The notes below the pieces were generated by a model. It saw only the letters and a list, made by a program, of their open reading frames with translations, was not told where the DNA came from and searched no databases. A stretch of DNA of 64,000 bases, from the NCBI RefSeq assembly GCF_005298175.1, contig NZ_SZYH01000001.1, forward strand, positions 496,001 to 560,000. Direction: 5' to 3'. This DNA is from Marinobacter panjinensis. GTDB taxonomy: Bacteria; Pseudomonadota; Gammaproteobacteria; Pseudomonadales; Oleiphilaceae. Numbering within the stretch: the first letter of the stretch is position 1; every line of letters starts with the position of its first letter. Below, piece by piece: positions 33,863 to 42,746 of the stretch. The translations under genes were made by a program, and so were the position numbers.

Positions 33863-34867
33863 ATGCCTGCAAAAAAAATTAAAATCTTGATCAGTTCCGC
33901 CGGTACGGCTGCCGCAATGCTGATCGGTTCAGGAACGCTGGCTGCCGAATCCATGCCGGAATATCCCCCACTCACGATTCCATTTGAGGCAGACCCCGTG
34001 AGCGTGGACAACGTTTACTATTTTTCAGGCCACTCCGGGGTGCCGGGAGAGCAGAACGAAGGTTTCACGGCCAATGCCGGATTCGTAATCACCGAAAAGG
34101 GTGTGGTGGTGTTCGATGCCCTGGGAACGCCAAGCCTTGGCGCAGCAATGGTCGATAAAATACGCGAAATTACGGAATTACCCATCACTCAAGTGGTGAT
34201 CAGCCATTATCATGCGGACCACGTATATGGGCTCCAGGCCTTCAGGGAACTGACGGAAGCGGAGGTCATCGCTCAGGAAGCCTCCAGTGTTTATGTCAAC
34301 AGCTCGGATGCCGGCCAACGCCTCGAACAGCGTCGGAAGGCTCTCTCTCCCTGGGTAGACGATAACACCAGGTTAGTCGCCCCTGATGTCACCTTTCAGG
34401 AGGAAATGGTTCTGGAATCCGGTAGTTACCGGTTCCGTATCGTGCATGCAGGGCCCGCCCACTCGCCGGATGACAGCCTGATGATGGTTGAGCCTGCCGG
34501 TGTTCTGTTTTCCGGCGATATTATTCAGAATGACCGGGTTCCATACCTCGCCAGCTCCGAGGTGGACACCGGTAACTGGATGAACGCCATTGATAAGGTC
34601 AGGGAACTGAATCCCCGAATCCTGATACCGGGCCACGGCAAGGCATCGGAAAATGCCATGGAGGCCCTCAACTTCACCTATGACTATCTGGCGTATGTCC
34701 GGGATCGCATGGGGGCTGCGGTTGAGGGGTGGGTTGAGTTCGAAGATGCCTATGAGCAGTCGGACTGGTCCCGCTATGAGAACCTGCCGGCATTCGATGC
34801 GTCCAACAAGGCCAACGCCTATCGTGTTTACCTTGAAATGGAAAAAGCTGCGCTGGGTGGCGGCTAG
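33863..34867 (+). CDS. SoxH-like metallo-beta-lactamase-fold hydrolase
   Basis: The 334-residue protein has a signal peptide (residues 1-28). The complete zinc-binding motif HYHADH is at 115-120; the other ligands appear in HAGPAHSPDD, LFSGDII and IPGHGKA. It belongs to the periplasmic group that includes SoxH and the zinc hydrolases of quinoprotein relay systems. It is divergent from soxC with the operator-like palindrome between them. The start at 33863 has GAAGGAGA; a longer frame from 33803 lacks a signal at its start. Its relative at the other end of the sox operon has lost most of this motif. Confidence 0.82.
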   Translation: MPAKKIKILISSAGTAAAMLIGSGTLAAESMPEYPPLTIPFEADPVSVDNVYYFSGHSGVPGEQNEGFTANAGFVITEKGVVVFDALGTPSLGAAMVDKIREITELPITQVVISHYHADHVYGLQAFRELTEAEVIAQEASSVYVNSSDAGQRLEQRRKALSPWVDDNTRLVAPDVTFQEEMVLESGSYRFRIVHAGPAHSPDDSLMMVEPAGVLFSGDIIQNDRVPYLASSEVDTGNWMNAIDKVRELNPRILIPGHGKASENAMEALNFTYDYLAYVRDRMGAAVEGWVEFEDAYEQSDWSRYENLPAFDASNKANAYRVYLEMEKAALGGG

Positions 34868-34876
34868 AACAGAAGA

Positions 34877-35581
34877 TCAGCGGACTGCAGTTGCCCGGGT
34901 GAATTTGTTCACTGAACTGATTTCCTCGCCGTTCCATATGAACTCATAGTGCGCACTCTGGATGACGCTGCGAACGTGTCTGGGCGTGAACAGTCCCCAG
35001 CACGTTGCACCGGGCTTCCTGACTGAGTGATATTGCAGCCCTTCGGAACCTGCCTGGTAAAGTTTGCGCCCGAAATTCCGTGAAGCAGCGTAACTGTCGG
35101 TGTCGTAGATAGGATCTTCAAAGGAGATCGTCGTGGCATCGTGGAGCGCCGTCTGCCCTACCTTGCATTTCAGCCCCCTGAAAACCAGTCGGTCGTAGTC
35201 CAGGCCATGAACGCCCTGCCAGTAGCGCGACTGGTGATAGGCAACTTCGGCAATGGCGGTATCAATGCTGTCACCCATGTACAAAACACCGTACTGGCCA
35301 TCACTGAAGCGGCTACCTTCTGGGTTGACATGGGTAAACGGGCCGGTGGCGTAGGAGCATCCGGGGATCCCGAAAGGTATGTCTTCTTTTCGCACCAGGT
35401 TGAGATTTCCCAGCTCTGTCTGCAAACGGGGGTTGGTCATCGCCTGGAGTTCATACAGGGCCTCGAATTCGTCCTCATCGGCCACATCGTCAAACAGGCT
35501 GATGGGTGGGAATTTCGAGTTGATCAGGCGATACCCGTTCACAGTGTCCAGTCTGATGATGGGCGGCAACTCCTGGCTCAC
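34877..35581 (-). CDS. RES-domain toxin
   Basis: The 234-residue protein has the RES-family layout: GYRLINSKFP near the N-terminus, then EGSRFSDGQYGVLYMGDS, a helix with AIAEVAYHQSRY, and VRKPGATCWGLFTPRHV. RES toxins degrade NAD+ by the same fold as ADP-ribosyltransferases. It is encoded right after its antitoxin with a four-base overlap (ATGA). It is convergent with the SoxH-like gene. The pair is unlike the orphan antitoxin at 619-969. Confidence is high for the family. Confidence 0.88.
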   Translation of the reverse strand: MSQELPPIIRLDTVNGYRLINSKFPPISLFDDVADEDEFEALYELQAMTNPRLQTELGNLNLVRKEDIPFGIPGCSYATGPFTHVNPEGSRFSDGQYGVLYMGDSIDTAIAEVAYHQSRYWQGVHGLDYDRLVFRGLKCKVGQTALHDATTISFEDPIYDTDSYAASRNFGRKLYQAGSEGLQYHSVRKPGATCWGLFTPRHVRSVIQSAHYEFIWNGEEISSVNKFTRATAVR

Positions 35582-35979
35582 CAGAGGCCTCCGCGCAGAA
35601 CGTCGATACGTTTGAAGGTTTCATAGAGCGCTGAGAACTGGCCGGTACTGATAACCTCCAGCGGGCTCTTGCCATTGAAATACGGGTTGTCGTTTTTCAG
35701 GCCCATAAAGCCGTAAACGTTCTTCGGATTCTCGAAGATCATCCGCAGAGACCCGTGAATGTTCACCAGGTAGCTCAGACGCTCGATCTGGTCGTGGGTC
35801 AGGTTGGCCTGCGCCGGGTTCTTACGGTACTTGTAGTACGCCGGTCGTGATATCTGCAGGATTTTCTGTACCTGCTCCGGCGTACAGCCCCAGCGGTCCA
35901 GAATCGTGAATACGGTTTTCAGGCCAACACCGGGGGCTCTGCTTTTCTCAACGGGTTCGAGCTTCTGTGCATTTGTCAT
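35578..35979 (-). CDS. Xre/MbcA/ParS-type antitoxin for the RES toxin
   Basis: From the ATG at 35979 the protein has 133 residues: an N-terminal helix-turn-helix of the Xre kind (ILDRWGCTPEQVQKIL, then ISRPAYYKYRKN), followed by the toxin-binding domain (MIFENPKNVYGFMGLKN, then YFNGKSPLEVIS). It should bind the RES toxin and repress its own promoter. A TTG at 36018 would give 13 more residues. Neither start has a strong RBS, and TATACT at 36029-36034 fits a -10 box that would allow a leaderless TTG transcript. The end overlaps the toxin start. Confidence 0.85.
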   Translation of the reverse strand: MTNAQKLEPVEKSRAPGVGLKTVFTILDRWGCTPEQVQKILQISRPAYYKYRKNPAQANLTHDQIERLSYLVNIHGSLRMIFENPKNVYGFMGLKNDNPYFNGKSPLEVISTGQFSALYETFKRIDVLRGGLW

Positions 35980-35980
35980 A

Positions 35981-36034
35981 GTTGATACCACCCATTTACG
36001 CTTCTTCAGCCTGTCCAAGATGGTATCAGTATAT
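35981..36034 (-). promoter_or_regulatory. Operator/promoter of the RES-Xre pair
   Basis: GATACCA (35984-35990) and TGGTATC (36020-36026) form an inverted repeat 30 bases apart, next to TATACT (36029-36034), which reads as a -10 box on the minus strand. The arrangement, at the antitoxin start, is what an autorepressing antitoxin dimer would use. Confidence 0.45.
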
Positions 36035-36077
36035 ACTTTTCGGGAAAATATGTCTATCTGGAGACTTCTGGGCCGGC

Positions 36078-36668
36078 TCAGTTGAGGTGTTTGTCGGCCA
36101 GTTCAGTCAGCGTCTTGTGTTCACACTCTTTTTCCGCGAGGAAGGCTTCTGACGAGTCGATCAGGATATTGTCATCACTCATGAATCGACGCCCCAAAAG
36201 CGCCGGATAGGAAAACTTGCCGCGGTCTGTAAGCGAAAACTCGGTGCTGTGCGTGGTGCCGGCAATGCAGAACTCCATATTGACCACGTAACGTCGCTGG
36301 GATGACGCACCTTTGCGTTTGATTTTAACGGTACGCTCCACCGGTAAACTGAACTCCAGAATGACTTCCTCCAGATTGGCTCCGTCGGCATTTTCCTGGT
36401 CCTGATGGTCAGCCAGCGGCAACTGGAAACTCACCCACTCCTCATCACCTTTTTCAAAGGGTTCGACATTAATCGCATGCAGGGATGACGTTTTTGCTCC
36501 AGTGTCCAGGCGAGCTTTCAGGCGCAGGCCGGTTTCTTCCAGTACCACCCACTCTATAAACCCGAGTCGTTCAGGGACGCTGTTTTCTTCATTATGAGCA
36601 TCAGCCAGGAGTGTTGCAGGGCTCAGGAGCAGCGCTGCGGCAATAAACTTCACGGACTTCGGCAGCAT
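36078..36668 (-). CDS. RimB-like retropepsin-type aspartic peptidase
   Basis: The 196-residue protein has a signal peptide (residues 1-22) and the retropepsin motif with Asp55 (ARLDTGAKTSSLHA), then KIKRKGASSQRRYVVN and PALLGRRFM. It belongs to the family of ATP-dependent zinc proteases (Pfam Zn_protease, now seen as aspartic peptidases) of which RimB acts with RimK. This secreted version is not next to rimK or a glutathione-synthetase-like gene. Its start overlaps the acpH stop by one base (TAATG), so the two form an operon. Confidence 0.8.
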   Translation of the reverse strand: MLPKSVKFIAAALLLSPATLLADAHNEENSVPERLGFIEWVVLEETGLRLKARLDTGAKTSSLHAINVEPFEKGDEEWVSFQLPLADHQDQENADGANLEEVILEFSLPVERTVKIKRKGASSQRRYVVNMEFCIAGTTHSTEFSLTDRGKFSYPALLGRRFMSDDNILIDSSEAFLAEKECEHKTLTELADKHLN

Positions 36669-37243
36669 TATGGGTCCTCTTTGGCGAAGTGTCTGAGTTC
36701 GGGAAAAAATCGCAAAAAACGGCGCTCCAACTCTTCGTCGTGTTCCTCGATTTCTTCAATAATTCCGCTGAACGCGTTTCTGAACCGGATACGACCGGCC
36801 ACGCGGTCCAGAGCGTATCCGATATTTTCAAGATCCCTATAAGAGTGGAACCAGTCGTGATGCACAATCTGCCGGGTCACCCGTTGCATGGGTTCCGGCA
36901 TCAATGAGGAATTGGCATCAAGCTCCCGGTATACCTGGTCAATAAAGGTATCAGATTCCACATGGCTGAAGAGTTTCCAGTTTCTTAACAGATAGTGATC
37001 GTAAAGAATATCCAGCGCGACACCGGCAAAACGGCGCCGTTGCGTGGAGAAAAGCCGTTTGCTGGCGAGGACTTCCGGGTGGCCATCGGTGAACGCGTCC
37101 ACCGCACGGTGATGGTACAGCCCTTCCCTGACCTCGGCCGGCAGCTCCGAGGCAACGACGCCCCGGGCAAAATCTCCGAGCAGGCTGCCAACGCGGGCCT
37201 GGGGGCTGTCCGGTGCGAGAAAAAGATGGGCGAGATGATTCAA
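36668..37243 (-). CDS. acpH: Acyl carrier protein phosphodiesterase AcpH
   Basis: The 191-residue protein fits AcpH (DUF479): MNHLAHLFLAPDSPQ at the start, GSLLGDFARG, YHHRAVDAFTDGHPE, LDILYDHYLLRNW and a helical remainder. It removes the 4'-phosphopantetheine from acyl carrier protein. The start is a TTG at 37243, with GGAG five bases before it; no in-frame ATG is near the start. The gene stop overlaps the start of the downstream RimB-like gene. Confidence 0.88.
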   Translation of the reverse strand: MNHLAHLFLAPDSPQARVGSLLGDFARGVVASELPAEVREGLYHHRAVDAFTDGHPEVLASKRLFSTQRRRFAGVALDILYDHYLLRNWKLFSHVESDTFIDQVYRELDANSSLMPEPMQRVTRQIVHHDWFHSYRDLENIGYALDRVAGRIRFRNAFSGIIEEIEEHDEELERRFLRFFPELRHFAKEDP

Positions 37244-37312
37244 ATGGGCTCCTGGAATTCTGGCTGCAAACAGGTAGCTGCCGCCAGAAAACCAGGCCGG
37301 GAATTAACCGGA

Positions 37313-37858
37313 TCAGAAGCTGAAGGTTACCCCGAGACCAAGGCCATCAACGGTAGCGCCGTCTTTGTCATAGTAACGCATGTATTCCAGGTTGCCAGCC
37401 ACTTCCGGGGTGATGTCGACATTGACGCCGGCACCGTACGAGAAGTCAGTTTCATCTTCGGTTGTTGTTCCCCGGACTGACTGTGCTTCCAGTTCAACGC
37501 GAGTGAAGCCGAAAACCAGATAGGGTGTCGCCGGGGATTCGTTCGCCAGGTTAAGAGTAGCGTAACCCCCGAAAAAGTTGTCCAGTGAGTAATCAACGCC
37601 ACTATGGCGATCGTCATCAACACCGAAGCCGGCACGGGCTTCCAGGCCGAAGAATGGCGATACCAGTCCTCCTACTTTGGCAGAAAGCGCGCCAACGTCC
37701 AGTTCGTCACCGCCGTTTTCAATGTCGATAAAGCTGTAGTTCAGGCCTGCATAGAGGCTGCCACCACCAGACTTGTACATGTCAGCGGTCGCAGTCTGGG
37801 AAACGCCCAGCGCCGAAACCGAGGCAAGGCCCAACATCAGTGCAATTCGCTTCTTCAT
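37313..37858 (-). CDS. Outer membrane beta-barrel protein
   Basis: The 181-residue protein has a signal peptide (residues 1-25), then strands of alternating residues (GSLYAGLNYSFIDI, SAKVGGLVSPFFGLEARAG, FFGGYATLNL, LVFGFTRVEL) and a C-terminal VTFSF. It is a small barrel of the OmpW/OmpX or OMP_b-brl type. AAGGAG precedes the ATG at 37858; a longer frame from 37891 is not needed. The function is unknown, and it is monocistronic. Confidence 0.75.
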   Translation of the reverse strand: MKKRIALMLGLASVSALGVSQTATADMYKSGGGSLYAGLNYSFIDIENGGDELDVGALSAKVGGLVSPFFGLEARAGFGVDDDRHSGVDYSLDNFFGGYATLNLANESPATPYLVFGFTRVELEAQSVRGTTTEDETDFSYGAGVNVDITPEVAGNLEYMRYYDKDGATVDGLGLGVTFSF

Positions 37859-38049
37859 GCTCAATACTCCTTTTGGGTTGTATAACCACACTCACTATCG
37901 GAAGGTGCACCAGCCAGACGCCAAACACCAGCCGCAGGGTCCCGATTTACGCGGAATTTACAGTGATTTAATTAACCGGTAAGGCCCTGACACTTCGGGG
38001 GTTCTGCCTTGCGAAAGCGCTATGCCGCCTGTATTCTGTCGCGATCTCT

Positions 38050-39528
38050 TTGTTCAGCCGGCTTGAGCATCCTTTGAGAAACCTGAACCCTGTAATCTTC
38101 ATTATCAGCGTCATGTTTATACTTCTGAGTATGTTCATGGTGTTGCCCGTGCTTCTTCTGGCAAATTCTGAAGCGCCGAATGCGATGGCGTTTGCCGAAT
38201 CTGCTTCTATCTGTTTCGGGGTCGGCCTGCTGGGGATACTGACGACTTACCGTCAGGCGCGGGATCTCAAGCCCCGCTATATGTTTGTGCTCACCGTTTC
38301 CAGCTGGTTTATCATCGCCCTGCTCTCGTCCATTCCGTTCTATCTCAGTGACCTGGGGCTGACACCAGCCGAGGCGGTATTTGAAGGCACCTCCGGCATA
38401 ACTACCACTGGCGCAACCGTGCTCACCGGCCTCGACACCATGGACCAGGATCTCCTGCTGTGGCGTTCGATACTGCAGTGGATTGGTGGTATCGGAATTA
38501 TCGGTATGTTCGTTGCCGTGATGCCGTTTCTGCGCGTAGGGGGCATGCGGTTGTTCGCAACAGAGTCGTCCGAATGGACAGACAAGGCTCTGCCTCGAAT
38601 GAAAACGCTCAGTCGCGGCCTGCTTTTTGTCTACGTCGGGTTTACGGTGATTGCCGTGACCACCTACTCGTTCTCCGGAATGAGCCTTTTTGACGCCTTC
38701 AACCATGGCCTGACCAGCATAGCCACCGGGGGGTTCTCCACCTCGGATTTGTCCATGGGCAAGTTTGATTCAAACCTGATCCTGCTGCAGGCAACGCTGT
38801 TCATGATGATTGGCAGCCTGCCTTTTTTCCTGTTTGTACGCGAGTTGCACGGCCAGCATGGGGTGCTTTTTCGTGACCAACAGGTACGCCTGTTTCTGAC
38901 CATTTTGCTGGTTATTCCTGCACTGCTAACCGTTTATCGCTGGTATGTGTCCCCTGCGGAATTTGATCTGATAAACGGCTACGTATCTACCCTGTTCAAT
39001 GTGACTTCGGTGGTCACAACAACCGGCTATGCTTCCGAGGATTACTCCGCCTGGGGCCCCCTGGCTTTCGTTCTGTTTTTCTTCCTTATGTTTGTGGGCG
39101 GGTGTTCCGGATCTACGGCCGGCGGGATGAAGATTTTCCGGTTTCAGCTTTCGCTCATCGTATTGCGGGAACAGCTGATGCGGCTGCTGCACCCCAGGGC
39201 CGTATTCACCCGGAACTATAACGGCCGTGCAGTGAGTGATGAAATCATCTCCTCGATGATCGCTTACACATTCATTTTTTTGCTGTGCCTGCTCATTATC
39301 ACGATCTCTCTGGCAGCGCTGCAGCTCGACTTCATCACCAGCCTGTCAGGAGCCCTGACGGTTCTCACTAACGTGGGGCCCGCCCTCGGTGGCACCATTG
39401 GCCCGGCCGGCACGTTCGCGCCACTGCCCGAAGCTGCCAAATGGATTCTGTCTGTGGGTATGCTGATGGGGCGTCTGGAGATTCTCAGTGTGGTGATTGT
39501 GCTTTCACCGGCTTTCTGGCGCAGCTGA
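38050..39528 (+). CDS. trkH: TrkH-family potassium transporter
   Basis: The 492-residue protein is a polytopic membrane protein of the TrkH/TrkG type. It has the four pore motifs seen as TSGITTTGATVL, LTSIATGGFS, VTSVVTTTGYAS and LTNVGPALGGTIGP, giving the selectivity Gly of each repeat. A segment with VGGCSGSTAGGMKIFR also fits. It imports K+ with a TrkA-type regulatory ring protein, which is not in this window. The start is uncertain: TTG at 38050 or 38074, with no good RBS or ATG upstream in the frame. Confidence 0.9.
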   Translation: MFSRLEHPLRNLNPVIFIISVMFILLSMFMVLPVLLLANSEAPNAMAFAESASICFGVGLLGILTTYRQARDLKPRYMFVLTVSSWFIIALLSSIPFYLSDLGLTPAEAVFEGTSGITTTGATVLTGLDTMDQDLLLWRSILQWIGGIGIIGMFVAVMPFLRVGGMRLFATESSEWTDKALPRMKTLSRGLLFVYVGFTVIAVTTYSFSGMSLFDAFNHGLTSIATGGFSTSDLSMGKFDSNLILLQATLFMMIGSLPFFLFVRELHGQHGVLFRDQQVRLFLTILLVIPALLTVYRWYVSPAEFDLINGYVSTLFNVTSVVTTTGYASEDYSAWGPLAFVLFFFLMFVGGCSGSTAGGMKIFRFQLSLIVLREQLMRLLHPRAVFTRNYNGRAVSDEIISSMIAYTFIFLLCLLIITISLAALQLDFITSLSGALTVLTNVGPALGGTIGPAGTFAPLPEAAKWILSVGMLMGRLEILSVVIVLSPAFWRS

Positions 39529-39531
39529 TAC

Positions 39532-42060
39532 TTATTTCAGCCACAGTACGGCAGAATTTTCCAGCGGCAGATTCAGGCGCTCGTCCCTGATCCGCAGGCG
39601 CGGGGTGTAGTGCCCGTCAGGGCGTGACGGTACCCTGCACTCATACAGGTAGCTGTGGGCTGATCCGGCGAGAGGGTGCTTCATGGCCATTTCGGTGACC
39701 ATTCCCGGCCCATATGTGGAAGCCTCCGCCACTAATTCCACGGTAACACGCTGCTCATCAACCCCATCCAGATAGACTTCTACGGTGTAGGTCTGGCTGC
39801 CCTCCGACTCACTGGCATTGATGGCACTGAACCTCAGTCTTGGCCAATGCCTGAGGATTTCCCGGTACTCGGACACGATGGCTGCCGCTGTTTCCGGGGT
39901 ACGCTGCTTCCCCTGCTCCATCATCGGCAAATAGAACCCTTCAACATACTCGCGCACCATCCGGTTGGCCGAATAAGTGGCAGTCAGCTGGTCCATGCTG
40001 GCCCGGATTCGCTGCAACCACTGCCGGGGGATGCCCTCGTTGTCGACATCGTAGAAAGCGGGGATTACCTCGTGCTCCAGCAGATCAAAGAGCTCTCCGG
40101 CATCTGACAGGTCGTGTTCGCCCGAGCTGCCGAGCTCCTCGAATGTAGCTCCTGGGCGGATGGCCCAGCCTACGTCGCTATTCCATGCCTCGGCCCACCA
40201 GCCATCGTACTGGGAAAGGTTAAGCCCGCCGTTTACCAGCACCTTCATACCACTGGTACCACAAGCCTCCCAGGGATGCCGGGGGCAGTTCAGCCACACG
40301 TCCACGCCCTGTATCAGTTGGCTGGCAACGCCTAGATCGTAATCTTCGATAAAAACCACCTTGCCTTCGACATCCGGGCGACGGGAAAACGCCTTCCATT
40401 GTCGGATCATGTCCTTGCCACGGTGGTCATAGGGGTGAGCCTTGCCGGCCAGCACAATCTGCAAGGGTCTGTCCCGGCTGGCCAGCAATCCCAGCAGCCT
40501 TTGCTGGTCTTTAAGCAACAGGCCTGGTCGCTTGTACTCCGTGAATCGTCTGGCGAATCCCAGGGTCAGGGTTTCATTATCCAGTAACAGTCCGCAGGCT
40601 GACGCGTGATTATTGCCAGGGCTCTGCTCGCAATGCTGGCTCGCCAGACGACGTCGCAGGTAATGCACCAGACGGCTCCGCTGTAGTCGCCGCATTTGCC
40701 AAAGGTCCTCGTCAGAGACATCATTCATCGGGCATGAAATCTGTAACGGGCGCCGCCACCGGTCTTTGCCGCAAGCCCGTGTCCAAAGCGCATCCGATTC
40801 CGGAGAATCCCAGCTGGGCGTGTGGACACCGTTGGTGACAAATTCCGCCGGAATATCCTCGGCCGGCCAGCGGGGAAAAAGCGGTTGGAGGATGTTCTGA
40901 GAGACTTTCTGATGGATGCGGCTGACGCCGTTGACTCGCCCACTCATGTTCAACGCCAGAAACGCCATATTCAGGCTTTGGTCGCTGTTTTCAGTCCCGG
41001 GTGTTGGACTCGACGAGCCAAGCTTTACCAGTTCTTCAACGGTGAGATCTCTGGTTTCGAGCCAGGGGCCCAGGTAAAGCCGAAGGAGAGATTCGGCAAA
41101 GTGGTCGAATCCAGAGGCTACCGAGGTGTGGGTAGTGAACAGGTTGGTCGCCCTGATGGCCGTACGGGCAGTCTGAAAATCCGTGTGCTGCTGCTCCTGC
41201 CAGCTGAAGGCCCGTTCAATCAGCGCCAGAGCGCAGTGGCCTTCGTTGAGATGACAAAGCGCAGGCTGAATATCCAGTTGCCTGAGCAGGCGCCACCCGC
41301 CGATCCCGAGTACCATTTCCTGCTGCAGGCGCTTTTCCGGATCACCGGTATAGAGCTCACTGGTGATCCCCCGGTCCCCGGGTTCGTTTCGCGGGTCGTT
41401 ACTGTCAAGCAGCAGCAACTGGCACCGGCCCACTTGCGCCTTCCAGGCCCGCAGCCGCAAAGGTCGGCCCGGGAAGGGAACAACCACCCTCACCCACTGG
41501 CCGTCCTCGTCCCTCAGCGGCGAAACAGGAAGCATGGTGGGGTCGTTGTACGGATAGAACTCCAGCTGCTCGCCATCGGTGCTGATGGCCTGGCGGAAAT
41601 ACCCTTGCTGATACAGCAATCCAACAGCGGTCACGGGAATGCCGAGGTCACTGGCGGCTTTGAGGTAGTCGCCGGCGAGAACGCCAAGCCCGCCACTATA
41701 AAGTGGAAGGGACTCACATAGCCCGTATTCCATGCAGAAATAGGCAATTCCCTGGCCGAGATCACCAGGGCAGTCGTCGGAATACCAGGTGTTGGCGTGA
41801 ACGAATTCGTGGTGGGCATTGATCTGATCTTCGTAGCTGTTCTGGAACGCCGGGTCCTCGGCCAACTCCTGCAGTCTGTCATCGGAAACACTGTTCAATA
41901 CCAGCCAGGCGTTGCGGGTAGCTTCCCAGGTATCTTCGTCCAGAGCACGCCACAGCTCATCACTGCCGTGATGCCAGGTCCACCGGAGATCCAGGGCGAG
42001 CGTAAATAGCCCGCTCAGGGATTCCGGCAAGGATCGCGGAGTGTAGGCTGCCAGGGGCAT
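39532..42060 (-). CDS. glgP: Glycogen/alpha-glucan phosphorylase, first copy
   Basis: The 842-residue enzyme is of the short alpha-glucan phosphorylase family. Typical segments are IAYFCMEYGLCESLPLYSGG, LLYQQGYFRQAI, HLNEGHCALA, LFTTHTSVASGFDHF and GFARRFTEYKRP. The PLP-lysine site is EACGTSGMKVLVNG. It releases glucose-1-phosphate from glycogen. It is convergent with trkH (three bases between the ends) and has no strong RBS. A second GlgP of 850 residues (50782) lies at the other end of the glycogen cluster, and the two differ much in sequence. Confidence 0.9.
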   Translation of the reverse strand: MPLAAYTPRSLPESLSGLFTLALDLRWTWHHGSDELWRALDEDTWEATRNAWLVLNSVSDDRLQELAEDPAFQNSYEDQINAHHEFVHANTWYSDDCPGDLGQGIAYFCMEYGLCESLPLYSGGLGVLAGDYLKAASDLGIPVTAVGLLYQQGYFRQAISTDGEQLEFYPYNDPTMLPVSPLRDEDGQWVRVVVPFPGRPLRLRAWKAQVGRCQLLLLDSNDPRNEPGDRGITSELYTGDPEKRLQQEMVLGIGGWRLLRQLDIQPALCHLNEGHCALALIERAFSWQEQQHTDFQTARTAIRATNLFTTHTSVASGFDHFAESLLRLYLGPWLETRDLTVEELVKLGSSSPTPGTENSDQSLNMAFLALNMSGRVNGVSRIHQKVSQNILQPLFPRWPAEDIPAEFVTNGVHTPSWDSPESDALWTRACGKDRWRRPLQISCPMNDVSDEDLWQMRRLQRSRLVHYLRRRLASQHCEQSPGNNHASACGLLLDNETLTLGFARRFTEYKRPGLLLKDQQRLLGLLASRDRPLQIVLAGKAHPYDHRGKDMIRQWKAFSRRPDVEGKVVFIEDYDLGVASQLIQGVDVWLNCPRHPWEACGTSGMKVLVNGGLNLSQYDGWWAEAWNSDVGWAIRPGATFEELGSSGEHDLSDAGELFDLLEHEVIPAFYDVDNEGIPRQWLQRIRASMDQLTATYSANRMVREYVEGFYLPMMEQGKQRTPETAAAIVSEYREILRHWPRLRFSAINASESEGSQTYTVEVYLDGVDEQRVTVELVAEASTYGPGMVTEMAMKHPLAGSAHSYLYECRVPSRPDGHYTPRLRIRDERLNLPLENSAVLWLK

Positions 42061-42090
42061 AAATGAGGCTCGATCAGGTCTGAGATACTA

Positions 42091-42243
42091 TCAATGAGCG
42101 GTGTAACCACCATCTATAACCAGTTCACTGCCAGTCACGAACGTGTCTGCAACCTTGTCCAGGGCCTGTTTGACCTCCTGCTCCTTGCTGACGTCGCAAT
42201 GCCAGTAGCCGGCCTTCAGGCCACGCTCTGTCAGCTGGGTGTT
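42091..42243 (-). pseudogene. Short-chain dehydrogenase remnant
   Basis: On the minus strand one open frame reads LTERGLKAGYWHCDVSKEQ, then ALDKVADTFVTGSELVIDGG and ends YTAH before a TGA (42093-42091). The end is the unmistakable C-terminus of an SDR-family dehydrogenase (VTGSELVIDGGY). The first part is the region after the NAD-binding fold of the same family, and about 150 residues between them are absent. A TGA at 42246-42244 closes the frame upstream. This is a deletion remnant between glgP1 and the PilZ gene. Confidence 0.7.
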
Positions 42244-42277
42244 TCAGTCTGTCCATGGACCTCTTCTCCTTGATGTC

Positions 42278-42637
42278 TCAGTAGGCTTGCTGGCGAGCGG
42301 GAAAGTAGTTCACTGGCCTATGGTGTTTGTTCAGCCATTGAATGAGTGACGATACGGTGAAGCTATCATTTTCAACCCCCTCGAAATCGACACCAATACC
42401 CTTGTCTGACTTGCGAACAACATGGACCGTAAGCCGGCGAAACTTTTTTTCGTGTTTATCTGGAAAGCGAAATTCAAGCTCCAGAGGCTGGTTCAACTGA
42501 ACGTCTGTGTAGTCTGTGGCAATGAAAAGCCCTCGTTTTGAGGCATCCCGGATCTGACCGGTCGCCACGGGCATTCCACGCTTGTAAATCAGCAAGCCAA
42601 GCTTTCCGTGTATGCGTTTGCTGAGTCTGTGTTCCAT
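42278..42637 (-). CDS. PilZ-domain protein
   Basis: The 119-residue protein is a single PilZ domain: an N-terminal basic stretch (MEHRLSKRIHGKL), the DASKRGLFI motif that stands for the D/NxSxxG part of the c-di-GMP site, and FRFPDKHEKKFRRLTV. It probably binds cyclic di-GMP and acts as a small adaptor. It precedes the SDR remnant and follows malQ on the same strand, 109 bases away. A second PilZ protein lies at 62.7 kb. Confidence 0.8.
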   Translation of the reverse strand: MEHRLSKRIHGKLGLLIYKRGMPVATGQIRDASKRGLFIATDYTDVQLNQPLELEFRFPDKHEKKFRRLTVHVVRKSDKGIGVDFEGVENDSFTVSSLIQWLNKHHRPVNYFPARQQAY

Positions 42638-42746
42638 GTCGCCCCCCCGAGTGACTCATAAAGAATGCTGATTGTTGAAACTGCCTGTTACTTATAGCGG
42701 AGTGTTGCTTACACCTATTTGATGTTGATCAAAAAACAACCGGACT

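Noticed and set aside
38020..38706. Minus-strand ORF of 228 codons opposite trkH
   Set aside because: Composition is that of an antisense shadow of a membrane protein gene, with no motif.
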